Shown here: piece by piece, positions 28,876 through 39,226 of the stretch
How positions within the stretch are numbered: the first letter of the stretch is position 1
Layout: each line of letters opens with the position of its first letter
NCBI RefSeq assembly: GCF_900086645.1
Contig: NZ_LT576451.1
Location: 1,674,001-1,738,000 of the forward strand
Source of the DNA: Curtobacterium sp. 9128
GTDB lineage: Bacteria; Actinomycetota; Actinomycetes; Actinomycetales; Microbacteriaceae
Direction: 5' to 3'
DNA: 64,000 nt
Position numbers and translations under genes: made by a program
Notes under the pieces: generated by a model
Databases searched by the model: none
What the model was told of the DNA's origin: nothing
Seen by the model: the letters and a program-made list of their open reading frames with translations, nothing else

Positions 28876-29739
28876 TCAGCGGTGCGGGATCCGCATCATG
28901 CCCTCCTGCGCCACGCTCGCCAGCAGACGCCCGTCGCGGGAGAACATCCGGCCGAACGCGAGACCCCGGCCACCCTGCGCGCTCGGCGACTCCTGCGTGT
29001 ACAGGATCCACTCGTCCGCGCGACCGTCCCGGTGCCACCACATCGCGTGGTCGAGGCTCGCGCTCTTGACCCCCGGGGTGCCCCAGGCGACCCCGTGCCG
29101 CCGCATGATCGGCTCCAGGATCGACAGGTCGCTCGCGTAGGCCAGCACGGCGCGGTGGAGAGCAGGATCGTCGGGCAGGTCGCCCTGCACGCGGAACCAC
29201 ACGGCCTGGTGCGGCACGTGCTCACCCTGCACGTCGACGAACACCGGGCCCTCGACGTGCCGGAGGTCGATCGACCGCTCGGCCCACGCCCGCGCGACGG
29301 GGTGGTCGATCGCCGAGAGGATCGACGCCGCCGAGGGGAGCGACTCCGGCTCCGGCATGCCGACGGGGAAGGGGTCCTGGTGCTCGACGCCGTCGTCCTC
29401 CGTCTGGAACGACGCGATCATCGAGAAGATCGGGGTGCCGTTCTGGTAGGCCTGTGCCCGACGTGTGGCGAAGGACCGGCCGTCGTGGATGCGTTCGACG
29501 CCGAAGGTGATCGGCACGTCGATGTCGCCCGGTCGCAGGAAGTACCCGTGGATCGAGTGGATGTCGCGGCCGTCGATGGTGGCCTGCGCCGCCACGATGC
29601 ACTGCGCGAGGACCTGGCCGCCGAAGACCCGGCCGCCGGGGGACCAGTGGTTCGCCCCGGTGAGGATCGTCTCGCGCGTACTCGCGCCGGTGTCCTCGAC
29701 TCGCAGGGTCCGCAGGAAGTCCGGTTCGTCGTTGACCAC
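28876..29739 (-). CDS. tesB: Acyl-CoA thioesterase II (TesB-like)
   Basis: The 287-residue double-hotdog protein contains HWSPGGRVFGGQVLAQCIVAAQATI, HSIHGYFLRPGDIDVPITFGVERIHDGRSFATRRAQAYQ, SLDHAMWWH and WILYTQESPSAQGGRGLAFGRMF, all typical of TesB. It releases free acids from medium and long acyl-CoAs. The GTG at 29739 lies exactly 6 bases after TAGACT, so a leaderless transcript is likely. Confidence 0.93.
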   Translation of the reverse strand: MVNDEPDFLRTLRVEDTGASTRETILTGANHWSPGGRVFGGQVLAQCIVAAQATIDGRDIHSIHGYFLRPGDIDVPITFGVERIHDGRSFATRRAQAYQNGTPIFSMIASFQTEDDGVEHQDPFPVGMPEPESLPSAASILSAIDHPVARAWAERSIDLRHVEGPVFVDVQGEHVPHQAVWFRVQGDLPDDPALHRAVLAYASDLSILEPIMRRHGVAWGTPGVKSASLDHAMWWHRDGRADEWILYTQESPSAQGGRGLAFGRMFSRDGRLLASVAQEGMMRIPHR

Positions 29740-29785
29740 CCCCGCAGTCTACGAAGAGGAGCGCCCCGGTAGGATCGGACACGAC

Positions 29786-30487
29786 ATGAGCACCTCGTTC
29801 ACGCTGCCCGACGCCGCCTCCCTGGGGGACCTCCGCACGTACCTCGGACGTGCCGCCCGCGTCGAGGACGGCTCCGTCCGCCTCATCGCCGACTCCGGGG
29901 TGCTCGCCGTCTACACGGCGATCCTGTACCCGCTGGGGTTGCTCGACGAACTCCCGACGGTGCTCGGGCTCCGCACGTTCTCGCTGACCCAGCCGGCGTC
30001 GATCGACGTCGTCGTTCCGCTGGCCTCGTTCCAGGAACGCCTGCGGGTGCTCGCCGACGCGCAGGACGCCGAACACGCCGAGGGTGCGGACCCCACCCGC
30101 GCCACCCCGATCGAGGTCGAGCTGCCGCACGAGGTCCACACCGTCACCTGGGCTGCGATCTCCCCGCCGCGCGGTGGGTGGATCCCCCTGCCCGACGTCT
30201 CCGCCGAGCTCCTCCGCCGCGCAGCGAAGGCCGGCATCGACGAGGTCGCCGACGCGGTGCCGACGAACGCCGGCGAAGCCGTGGTGCGCAAGATCCGATC
30301 CGAGGTCTGGGGTCGACCGATCCCGGGCGTCGAGCACGTCCCGGCCGGAGCGGGGTTCGCGGGGGAGAGCCTCGGGTTCCTCGGGCACGACCCGGTGCGG
30401 CTGTTCGAGACCGGCCCCTGGAGCCGCCTCACGACCTCGCGTGGACACGTCCTGGTGAAGCGACGCGCCTGGACCCTGGCGTCCTAG
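29786..30487 (+). CDS. Conserved actinobacterial protein of unknown function
   Basis: The 233-residue soluble protein is mainly helical in the first half (LGDLRTYLGRAARVEDGSVRLIADSGVLAVYTAIL), with a WAAISPPRGGWIPLP turn and a basic C-terminus (SRGHVLVKRRAWTLAS). No cofactor motif is seen. The ATG at 29786 lies 10 bases after a TAGGAT element. Divergent from the TesB-like gene with a 46-base gap. Confidence 0.7.
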   Translation: MSTSFTLPDAASLGDLRTYLGRAARVEDGSVRLIADSGVLAVYTAILYPLGLLDELPTVLGLRTFSLTQPASIDVVVPLASFQERLRVLADAQDAEHAEGADPTRATPIEVELPHEVHTVTWAAISPPRGGWIPLPDVSAELLRRAAKAGIDEVADAVPTNAGEAVVRKIRSEVWGRPIPGVEHVPAGAGFAGESLGFLGHDPVRLFETGPWSRLTTSRGHVLVKRRAWTLAS

Positions 30488-30507
30488 CCCCCGCAGCGCG
30501 GAGCGCT

Positions 30508-30535
30508 CGGCCAGCCCCCGGTGCCAGGCTGGCCG
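30508..30535. promoter_or_regulatory. Inverted repeat directly before an epimerase-like gene
   Basis: CGGCCAGCC (30508-30516) and GGCTGGCCG (30527-30535) are perfect arms ending one base before the ATG at 30537. It would occlude ribosome access if folded, or terminate the upstream gene. Confidence 0.45.
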
Positions 30536-30536
30536 C

Positions 30537-31379
30537 ATGCATGTGTTCCTGACCGGCGCGTCCGGCTACATCGGTTCATCCGTCCTCCGTGCACTCGTCG
30601 CCCACGGGCACGACGTCACCGCGATCGTCCGTTCCGACGAGAAGGCCCAGGTCGTCCGCGACGCGGGCGGTCGCGCGTTCGTCGAGGACGTCACCGACAC
30701 CGAGGTCGTCGAGCGCCTCGCCCACGAGGCCGACGCCGTCGTGCACACCGCGTCCGCGAAGGACGTCGACGCGGCGTTCGTCCGGACGGTCCTCGATGCG
30801 CTCACCGGGACCCCGAAGCCGTTCGTCCACACCGGCGGCATCTTCACGTTCGGCAACTCGACCGACATCTCCGAGCAGTCCCCGATCGACCCTCCGGCGA
30901 TGACTTCGTGGCGCGGTGCGAACGAGGCAGTGGTCCGTGCCAGTGACGTGCGCACCACGATCGTGGCACCCGGCATCGTCTACGGGCGCGGAGCCGGCAT
31001 CCCGGCGATGTTCGTCGGGGACGGCGAGCACGAGGTCCGGCTCGTCGGCGACGGGTCGCAGCGCTGGGCGACGGTCCACGTCGACGACCTCGGCGAGCTC
31101 TACGTCCTGGCGCTCGAGCGGGCGGAGCAGGACGGGTACGTGCTGGTCGCGACGGGCGACAACCCGACCGTGCGGGAGATCGCCGAAGCCGGGGCACACG
31201 GGTCGCCGATCGTCGCGGAGAGCGTGGACGCGTCCCGCGAGCGCCTCGGTACCGCGTACGCGGACGCCCTGCTCATGCACCAGGAGTGCTCGGGCGCGCA
31301 CGCGCGCAGCGCGTACGGCTGGAACCCGACCCGCCCGTCACTGCTGGAGGACCTGGCGGACGGCTCGTACGTCCGCTGA
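30537..31379 (+). CDS. NAD(P)-dependent epimerase/reductase (extended SDR)
   Basis: The 280-residue protein begins MHVFLTGASGYIGSSVLRAL (Rossmann glycine motif). It has TDTEVVERLAHEADAVVHTAS and the atypical SDR pattern RTTIVAPGIVYGRGAG followed by RWATVHVDDLGELYVLALE. The usual YxxxK catalytic Tyr is not evident, as in many atypical NAD(P)-binding SDRs. Substrate unknown. No ribosome site is evident; the start is preceded by a hairpin. Confidence 0.82.
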   Translation: MHVFLTGASGYIGSSVLRALVAHGHDVTAIVRSDEKAQVVRDAGGRAFVEDVTDTEVVERLAHEADAVVHTASAKDVDAAFVRTVLDALTGTPKPFVHTGGIFTFGNSTDISEQSPIDPPAMTSWRGANEAVVRASDVRTTIVAPGIVYGRGAGIPAMFVGDGEHEVRLVGDGSQRWATVHVDDLGELYVLALERAEQDGYVLVATGDNPTVREIAEAGAHGSPIVAESVDASRERLGTAYADALLMHQECSGAHARSAYGWNPTRPSLLEDLADGSYVR

Positions 31380-31393
31380 CGCGACCGACCGGC

Positions 31394-31435
31394 GGACTGG
31401 AGGCTCGTGGCGACGCCGCCACGAGCCTCCAGTCC
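31394..31435. terminator. Perfect GGAGGC-family hairpin, bidirectional terminator
   Basis: Arms 31394-31412 and 31417-31435 are perfect over 19 bases (GGACTGGAGGCTCGTGGCG and complement) with a 4-base loop. It lies between convergent genes and contains the full dispersed motif. Confidence 0.8.
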
Positions 31436-31443
31436 GGTGGTGG

Positions 31444-32976
<1,533 letters not shown>

Positions 32977-33027
32977 GGTTCTCCTCATGAGGCGTCGCGG
33001 CCCTCGGGAGTGGGCGCCGTGCCCGAG

Positions 33028-33064
33028 CCACACCATTCCGCAAGGTCATTGCGGAATGGTGTGG
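33028..33064. promoter_or_regulatory. Long perfect palindrome upstream of the chitinase gene
   Basis: Arms CCACACCATTCCGCAA (33028-33043) and its exact complement (33049-33064) flank GGTCA, centred about 70 bases before the chitinase ATG. There is no T run on either side. Its position suggests an operator for the chitinase; the alternative is a terminator of the haemoglobin gene. Confidence 0.7.
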
Positions 33065-33100
33065 AGAGGTTATGACCAGTTCGGCCGGAGCGTCAAGGGG

Positions 33101-33571
33101 TCAGTCGAAGGTGTTCGTCATCGCGTGGGCAGCACGGTCGAGGTACGCCCACAACTCCGCTTCGTCGAGGGGCGCGAGCCCGAGCGACTCGACTGCTTCC
33201 CGCATGTGGTGCAGCCAACGCTCGCGGGCCTCTGACGTGATGCGGAAGGGCATGTGCCGCATCCGCAGTCGTGGGTGCCCGCGCTGCTCGCTGTAGGTGC
33301 CTGGTCCGCCCCAGTACTGCTGCAGGAAGAGCGAGAGCCGGGAGATCGCGCCCTCGAGATCGTCCTGCGGGTACATCGGCCAGATCACGTCGTCCTGCTG
33401 CACGCCGTCGTAAAAGCGCCGCACGAGGCGGTCGAACGTCGGTGCGCCGCCGATCCGGTCGAACAGTGACCCGGTCGCGGACGTCCCGCCGAGGCCGACC
33501 CGCAACGTGATCGGCTGCGCAGGCACACCGCCGGACGCACCGGAGGCGCCTGGTGTGGGGAGGTCGGTCAT
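33101..33571 (-). CDS. glbO: Group II truncated haemoglobin (GlbO-like)
   Basis: The 156-residue globin starts its fold at LFDRIGGAPTFDRLVRRFYDGVQQDDVIWPMYPQDD. It has FLQQYWGGPGTYSEQRGHPRLRMRHMPF (heme pocket, proximal His in RMRHMPF) and ERWLHHMREAV. The N-terminal 30 residues are Gly/Ala/Pro-rich. GlbO proteins bind oxygen and help respiration or detoxification. The start overlaps the mscS stop (ATGA), so the two are co-translated. Confidence 0.92.
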   Translation of the reverse strand: MTDLPTPGASGASGGVPAQPITLRVGLGGTSATGSLFDRIGGAPTFDRLVRRFYDGVQQDDVIWPMYPQDDLEGAISRLSLFLQQYWGGPGTYSEQRGHPRLRMRHMPFRITSEARERWLHHMREAVESLGLAPLDEAELWAYLDRAAHAMTNTFD

Positions 33572-34632
33572 CGGTCGTTGTTCCTTCCGGAGTCGGGGCC
33601 GTCGGTCTCGATCGGCTGCCCGTACTGGTTGGTCTTGCGGCCGCGCCGGGGCTTCGTCGGGGCGGGCGTCGGCTGGGTCCGGACGGTGCGGAGCCCGTTG
33701 ATCGAGGTCGCGTTCTCCCAGCCCTCCGGCATGATCATCGCCATCGCCGGCAGCGTCACGCCGAGCTCGTCGATGGCGTGCTTCAGCCGGATGCGGAGTT
33801 CACGCCCGACGACGTCGAGCTCGGACGCGCGGGTCTTCACCACGAGCCGGAACACCATGCCCGTGTCGGTGATCGACTGCAGGCCCCAGATCTCCGGCTT
33901 CTCGATGATGCGCTGCCGCCAGCGGGGCTCCTGCGACATCCGCACGGCGGCGGCGAGCAGCGCGTCCTGGACGGCGTCGATGTCCGTGTCGTAGGGCACG
34001 GTGATGTCGACGAGCACACGCGACCAGCCCTGCGACAGGTTGCCGACGCGGAGGATCTGCCCGTTCGGAACGAACCAGAGGATGCCGTTGACGTCGCGGA
34101 TCTGCATGACCCGCAAGCCCACGTTCTCGACGACACCGGTGGCCTGCCCGGTGTCGACGACGTCACCGACGCCTGCCTGGTCCTCGAGGATCATGAACAC
34201 GCCGGACAGCAGGTCCTTGACGATCGACTGGGCGCCGACCGCCAGGCCCGCTGCGACGAGGGACGCCCCACCCACGATCCCGACGGCGGCGTTCGGGAGC
34301 ACCTGCGGGATGATCACTGCGAGCGCGATGATCACGACGGCGACGGTGGCCAGGTTCTTGAGCACGCTGCCGAGCGTCCTGGTGCGCTGGACGACGCGTG
34401 CGGTCTGGATCGGCGAGGCGATGAGCGCCTGGGTGTCGGTGGTGCCCTGGCGCTTCTTCGCCCCGTTGACGACGCGGTCCACCACACCGTTGATCGAGCG
34501 CCTGAGGATGAGCCGGACGATGATCGCCGCGAGGACCGTGATCACGATCACGATCGGGACGTGCCAGGTCTCCACGAACTGGGTGAAGGCGTTGGAGATG
34601 AGCTTCGAGGTGTCGTCTGCAGCCAGGTTCAT
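33568..34632 (-). CDS. Small mechanosensitive channel (MscS family)
   Basis: The 354-residue protein has a helix near residues 25-45 (VPIVIVITVLAAIIVRLIL), a second at LATVAVVIIALAVIIPQVL and the pore helix GIVGGASLVAAGLAVGAQSIVKDLLSGVFMILEDQAGVGDVV, followed by the MscS beta domain (NGILWFVPNGQILRVGNLS). The tail is basic and disordered. It opens under membrane tension to release solutes, which suits a trehalose-making cell. First gene of a pair with glbO. Confidence 0.9.
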   Translation of the reverse strand: MNLAADDTSKLISNAFTQFVETWHVPIVIVITVLAAIIVRLILRRSINGVVDRVVNGAKKRQGTTDTQALIASPIQTARVVQRTRTLGSVLKNLATVAVVIIALAVIIPQVLPNAAVGIVGGASLVAAGLAVGAQSIVKDLLSGVFMILEDQAGVGDVVDTGQATGVVENVGLRVMQIRDVNGILWFVPNGQILRVGNLSQGWSRVLVDITVPYDTDIDAVQDALLAAAVRMSQEPRWRQRIIEKPEIWGLQSITDTGMVFRLVVKTRASELDVVGRELRIRLKHAIDELGVTLPAMAMIMPEGWENATSINGLRTVRTQPTPAPTKPRRGRKTNQYGQPIETDGPDSGRNNDR

Positions 34633-34651
34633 ATCCGCTCGATGCTAGAGG

Positions 34652-34691
34652 GGCGGGGTGTGGCGTCCCTGGAGGAACGCCACACCCCGCC
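34652..34691 (-). terminator. Hairpin after pepN
   Basis: GGCGGGGTGTGGCGT (34652-34666) and its complement (34677-34691) form a perfect 15-base stem just beyond the pepN stop and before the mscS start. Confidence 0.75.
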
Positions 34692-34703
34692 TGGCAACCG
34701 GAC

Positions 34704-37283
34704 TCAGGCGTCGGCGGCCTGGACCCGCAGTGCACGCTCGGTGCCCGCGAGGTTCTCGGTCACGATGCGACGCAGCGCCGGGGTCTCCGGGTGTGCCTCG
34801 AGCCACGCGGTCGCGGCGTCACGGAGCTCCACCGAGGCGAGCGGCGCCGGGTACAGCCCGGTGACGATCGTGTCGGCGATGTGGTAGCTCCGCTCGGCCC
34901 AGATGCGCGTGAGCACGTCGAAGTACTTCGGCACGAGGCCTTCGAGCACGACCGGGGAGTTGGCGTGCTGGAACCCGATGGTGGTCTGGCGCACGATGGC
35001 GTTCGGCAGCGCGTCGGAGTCGACGAGCGACGAGAACGCCGCCAGCTTGCCCTCGGCGGTGGGGATCGTCGCACGGGCCCGTGCGGCTGCCTGCTCGCCA
35101 GACGCGGTCTTGTCGGCGGCGAGCTCGGCGTCGACCTCGGCATCCGCGGCGGCACCCGCGAGCACGAGGCCCTCGAGCAGCTCCCAGCGGAGGTCGGTGT
35201 CGATCTCGAGCCCGTTCAGCGTGACCGAGCCGTCGCGCAGCCCCGTCAGCGTCGCGACGTGCTCCGGCGTCGAGGCGATCTGCGCGAAGAACTTCGCGAA
35301 CTGGAACTGGGCGTCCGATCCGGCCTCTGCCGAGGACGCCAGGTTCCACAGCGTGTCGCCGACGGTGCGGACCGTGGCGTCGACCTTGGCCGGCGCGACG
35401 TAGTTCCGCGCCGTCAGGAGCAGCTGCGACAGCGTCGTGCGGATCGTCGTCGACTCGGTCTCCGTCGCGATGTTGCCCAGCACGAGTCGGACGTAGTCGC
35501 TGGCGGGCGACTCGGCATCGCGCGTGGCGTCCCACATCGCGCCCCAGACGATGGAGCGGGCGAGGGGGTTCGCGATCGCGGCGAGGTGCTCGATCGAGGT
35601 GCGTCGGGACTGCTCGTCGAGACGGATCTTGGCGTACGCCAGGTCGTCGTCGTTGAGCAGCACGAGGTCGCCGCGGTGCTGGCCGACGAGCTCGGGGACG
35701 TCCGTACGGGCACCGTCCACGTCGATCTCGACGCGGTGCGTGCGCTCGAGCTTGCCGCCGGAGGACGCGGTGTCCGCGCCGAAGGGTGCTGCGCCGTCGG
35801 TACCGAACGCGTAGACGCCGATCGCCAGGCGGTGCGGGCGGAGGGTCGGGTAGTCGGCCGGGGCTTCCTGCAGCACCGCGAAGGACGTGATCACACCGTC
35901 GGCGTCGACCTCGATCTCCGGGCGCAGCGTGTTGACGCCTGCGGTCTCGAGCCAGAGCTTCGACCACTCGCCGAGTTCGCGGCCGCTCGTGGCCTCGAGC
36001 TCGACGAGCAGGTCCTTCAGCTCCGTGTTGGAGTGGTGGTGCTTCTTGAAGTACGCGGAGACACCGGCGAAGAACGCGTCGATGCCGACCCACGCGACGA
36101 GCTGCTTGAGGACCGAGCCGCCCTTCGCGTACGTGATGCCGTCGAAGTTGACCTGGACGTCTTCGAGGTCGTTGATGGTCGCGACGATCGGGTGCGTCGA
36201 GGGGAGCTGGTCCTGGCGGTAGGCCCAGGACTTCTCCATCGCCTGGAACGTCGTCCATGCCTCGGTCCACTCGGTGGCCTCTGCGGTGGCGATCGTGGAG
36301 GCCCACTCGGCGAACGACTCGTTCAGCCAGAGGTCGTTCCACCACTTCATGGTCACGAGGTCGCCGAACCACATGTGTGCGAGCTCGTGCAGGATCGTGA
36401 CGACCCGGCGCTCCTTGATGGCGTCGGTGACCTTCGAGCGGAAGACGTACGTCTCGGTGAAGGTGACGGCGCCGGCGTTCTCCATCGCGCCCGCGTTGAA
36501 CTCGGGGACGAAGAGCTGGTCGTACTTCTCGAAGGGGTACGGGACGTCGAACTTCTCTTCGTAGTACGTGAAGCCCTTGCGGGTCGTCTCGAAGACGTAG
36601 TCGGCGTCGAGGTACTCGGCGAGGGACTTGCGGGCGAAGACGCCGAGCGGGATGGTGCGTCCGTCGCTCGAGGTCAGCTCGCTGCGGACGACCTCGTACG
36701 GGCCGGCGATGAGCGCCGTGATGTAGCTCGAGATCCGGGTGGTCGCCGGGAACGCCCACGTGGCGATGTCGCCGTCGACGCGCGGTTCCGGGGTGGGGGA
36801 GTTCGAGACGACCTGCCAGCGGGACGGCGCCGTCACGGTGAAGGTGAACTCGGCCTTCAGGTCGGGCTGCTCGAACACCGCGAACATCCGGCGGGAGTCG
36901 GGCACCTCGAACTGGGAGTACAGGTAGACCTCGTTGTCGACGGGGTCGACGAACCGGTGCAGGCCTTCGCCGGTGTTGGTGTACAGCGCGTCGGCGACGA
37001 CGACGAGCTCGTTCTGCTCCTGCAGGTCGGCGAGCTGGATGCGCACGCCGTCGTTCACGGCCGCGACGTCGAGCGCGGTGCCGTTCAAGGTGATCGAGTG
37101 CACGGTCTTGGTGATCGCGTCGATGAAGGTCGACGCACCGGGCGTCGCGGTGAAGCGCACGCGGGTGGTGCTGCCGAAGCTCTCGGCGCCGCGCGTCAGG
37201 TCCAGCTCGACGTCGTACGACTGGACGTCGACGATCGCCGCACGTTCCTGGGCTTCGATTCGGGTGAGGTTCTCTCCGGGCAC
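34704..37283 (-). CDS. pepN: Aminopeptidase N (M1 family)
   Basis: The 859-residue zinc aminopeptidase has the GAMEN substrate motif (NAGAMENAGAVTFTE, about residue 270), the zinc site ILHELAHMWFGDLVTMKWWNDLWLNESFAEW (HExxH plus distal Glu, about 305-335) and a long ERAP1-like C-terminal helical domain. It releases N-terminal residues from peptides in the cytoplasm. The GTG at 37283 (VPGENLTRIEAQERA) has GGAGC upstream and matches where family members begin. Confidence 0.95.
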   Translation of the reverse strand: MPGENLTRIEAQERAAIVDVQSYDVELDLTRGAESFGSTTRVRFTATPGASTFIDAITKTVHSITLNGTALDVAAVNDGVRIQLADLQEQNELVVVADALYTNTGEGLHRFVDPVDNEVYLYSQFEVPDSRRMFAVFEQPDLKAEFTFTVTAPSRWQVVSNSPTPEPRVDGDIATWAFPATTRISSYITALIAGPYEVVRSELTSSDGRTIPLGVFARKSLAEYLDADYVFETTRKGFTYYEEKFDVPYPFEKYDQLFVPEFNAGAMENAGAVTFTETYVFRSKVTDAIKERRVVTILHELAHMWFGDLVTMKWWNDLWLNESFAEWASTIATAEATEWTEAWTTFQAMEKSWAYRQDQLPSTHPIVATINDLEDVQVNFDGITYAKGGSVLKQLVAWVGIDAFFAGVSAYFKKHHHSNTELKDLLVELEATSGRELGEWSKLWLETAGVNTLRPEIEVDADGVITSFAVLQEAPADYPTLRPHRLAIGVYAFGTDGAAPFGADTASSGGKLERTHRVEIDVDGARTDVPELVGQHRGDLVLLNDDDLAYAKIRLDEQSRRTSIEHLAAIANPLARSIVWGAMWDATRDAESPASDYVRLVLGNIATETESTTIRTTLSQLLLTARNYVAPAKVDATVRTVGDTLWNLASSAEAGSDAQFQFAKFFAQIASTPEHVATLTGLRDGSVTLNGLEIDTDLRWELLEGLVLAGAAADAEVDAELAADKTASGEQAAARARATIPTAEGKLAAFSSLVDSDALPNAIVRQTTIGFQHANSPVVLEGLVPKYFDVLTRIWAERSYHIADTIVTGLYPAPLASVELRDAATAWLEAHPETPALRRIVTENLAGTERALRVQAADA

Positions 37284-37405
37284 GGACGCTCCAACTTCGC
37301 TGCGGCGCGGACGATCGATGTCCGCGCATCGGTGGCCCCGCCCGGCGTCGTGCACCGGCGGAACATGTCGGAGCCAGCCTAGCGAGCACGCGTACGCTCG
37401 CACCC

Positions 37406-38050
37406 GTGACCGACACGACTGTGGACAACACCCCGACGACGCCGACCGCTGTGGACTTCTGGTTCGACCCGAACTGTCCGTGGGCGTGGATGACCAGCCG
37501 CTGGGTGGGTGAGGTCGAGGGGCAGCGTCCGCTCGACGTGTCGTGGCACGTGATGAGCCTGTACGTCCTCAACGAGCACCAGGACGTGCCCGAGGACTAC
37601 AAGGAGCGGCTCGCACGGGGGCAGGTGTACCCGCGACTGGTGACCGCCGCGCGGCTCCGGCTCGGCGACGACGTCGTGAAGCCGCTCTACGACGCGCTCG
37701 GCGAGCACATCCACCACCGTCAGGAGGACGACCCCGCAGTGGTCGTCCCCGCGGTCCTCGAGGAGCTCGGCCTCGACGCCGACCTCGCCGAGTACGCCTG
37801 GAGCGACGAGGTCGACGCCGCGACGCGCGAGAGCCACCGCGACGGCATCGAGCGCGTCGGGCAGGACGTCGGCACGCCGGTCATCGCCGTCGAGGGCACC
37901 GCGTTCTTCGGCCCCGTCATCTCCCCGGCGCCGAAGGGGCAGCAGGCGCTCGACCTCTGGGACGGGGTCGTCGCGGCCGCCCGGTACCCGGGCTTCTTCG
38001 AGCTGAAGCGTTCCCGCACCGTCGGTCCGATCTTCGACACGACCGACTGA
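37406..38050 (+). CDS. Mycothiol-dependent oxidoreductase, Rv2466c-like (DsbA fold)
   Basis: The 214-residue protein begins VDFWFDPNCPWAWMTSRWVGEVE, matching the DsbA-like Rv2466c family except that the active site is CPWAW, a single-cysteine variant, where the mycobacterial reductase has CPWC. GTPVIAVEGTAFFGPVI gives the cis-Pro region. It probably uses mycothiol to reduce disulfides or nitro compounds. The GTG start lies 7 bases after TACGCT and is divergent from pepN. Confidence 0.85.
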   Translation: MTDTTVDNTPTTPTAVDFWFDPNCPWAWMTSRWVGEVEGQRPLDVSWHVMSLYVLNEHQDVPEDYKERLARGQVYPRLVTAARLRLGDDVVKPLYDALGEHIHHRQEDDPAVVVPAVLEELGLDADLAEYAWSDEVDAATRESHRDGIERVGQDVGTPVIAVEGTAFFGPVISPAPKGQQALDLWDGVVAAARYPGFFELKRSRTVGPIFDTTD

Positions 38051-38061
38051 GCGCCCGGTCG

Positions 38062-38598
38062 TCAGGACAGCGGGAGTCGCATCAGCGTCAGGTCGAGCCA
38101 GCGGTCGAACTTGCGTCCGACCTCCGGCAGCACCGCCACGACCTCGAACCCGAGGCGTTCGTGCAGGGCGATCGACCCCGTGTTGGCGCTGCAGATGCCG
38201 GCCATCATCACGTGCAGGTCCCGCTGCCGCGCATGGGCGACGAGTGCGCGCATGAGCACGGACGCGATGCCACGGCCCCGGAACGCCGGCAGCACGTAGA
38301 CGCTGTGCTCGACCGTGTGCCGGTAGCCGTCGTGCGGGCGGAACGGTCCGTACGTCACGTAACCGGCGACCTCCCCGCCGACCTCGGCCACGAACACCGG
38401 CAACCCGGCGGCGCGGCGGTCGGACAGCCACGTGTCGAACCACGACCGCGGGTTCGGTGCGTCCTGCCAGATCGCCGTGGTGTGCAGCACGGCATCGACG
38501 TGCAGGGCGTGGACGACGTCCAGGTCGCGGGGCTCGCAGTCGCGGACGAGCACGTCCGACGCCGAGGACCCACCGTTCGTCGCATATGCTGTCGCCAT
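38062..38598 (-). CDS. GNAT acetyltransferase (phosphinothricin-type)
   Basis: The 178-residue N-acetyltransferase has HSVYVLPAFRGRGIASVLMRALVAHA (acetyl-CoA loop, about residue 105) and GICSANTGSIALHERLGFEVVAVLPEVGRKFDRWLDLTLM, typical of phosphinothricin acetyltransferase relatives. The acceptor is unknown. Its ATG overlaps that of the divergent XRE regulator within one CATG, so expression of the two is physically linked. Confidence 0.88.
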   Translation of the reverse strand: MATAYATNGGSSASDVLVRDCEPRDLDVVHALHVDAVLHTTAIWQDAPNPRSWFDTWLSDRRAAGLPVFVAEVGGEVAGYVTYGPFRPHDGYRHTVEHSVYVLPAFRGRGIASVLMRALVAHARQRDLHVMMAGICSANTGSIALHERLGFEVVAVLPEVGRKFDRWLDLTLMRLPLS

Positions 38599-39217
38599 GT
38601 CTCAGATGGTAGACGACGATCGAGTGCTCGGTGAACGTCTCCGCGCACTCCGCGACGAGCGCCGCTGGAGCCTGACGGAGCTGGCCGAGGAGTCCGGCGT
38701 CTCCCGCGCGATGATCAACCGTGTCGAGCGCGGGGTGTCGAGTCCGACCGCGACGATCCTCGGCCGGCTGTCCGGGGCGTTCGGCCTGACGATCTCACAG
38801 TTGCTCGACGAGCGTGGAGCCGACGGCGGACAACCGGGCGAGGTGCCGGAGTCCGGCAGCCCCGAGGACGCGACCGGCGTCCAGCGCGGCGCGACCGCCG
38901 ACCACTGGACCGACCCCGAGACCGGGTACCGCCGCCGTCCCGTGTCGAGCGCGGACTTCCCCGTCGACGTCACCGAGGTGCGCCTCCCGGCCGGTGCGTC
39001 CGTGACCTACCCGGCGTCGGCGTACGCGTTCCTGCGGCACTGCATCTGGGTCGTCGACGGCGAGCTCGGGCTCGTCGTCGGCGGTGAGCCGACGACCCTC
39101 GCGGCGGGGGACCGGATCGAGCTGGGCGACCCGGCCGAGGTGACCTACCGGAACGACACCGAGGACGAGTGCCGGTACCTCGTGGTGGTGGCGAGGGGCG
39201 CTCGCAGCCGGGAATAG
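38597..39217 (+). CDS. XRE family regulator with cupin sensor domain
   Basis: The 206-residue protein has an N-terminal helix-turn-helix (LGERLRALRDERRWSLTELAEESGVSRAMINRVERG, about residues 11-46) and a C-terminal cupin (VRLPAGASVTYPA, IWVVDGELGLVVGGE, LAAGDRIEL). TATGCT ends exactly 6 bases before the ATG, so the transcript should be leaderless. It likely controls the divergent acetyltransferase gene and itself. Confidence 0.88.
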   Translation: MSQMVDDDRVLGERLRALRDERRWSLTELAEESGVSRAMINRVERGVSSPTATILGRLSGAFGLTISQLLDERGADGGQPGEVPESGSPEDATGVQRGATADHWTDPETGYRRRPVSSADFPVDVTEVRLPAGASVTYPASAYAFLRHCIWVVDGELGLVVGGEPTTLAAGDRIELGDPAEVTYRNDTEDECRYLVVVARGARSRE

Positions 39218-39226
39218 GATCGGATC

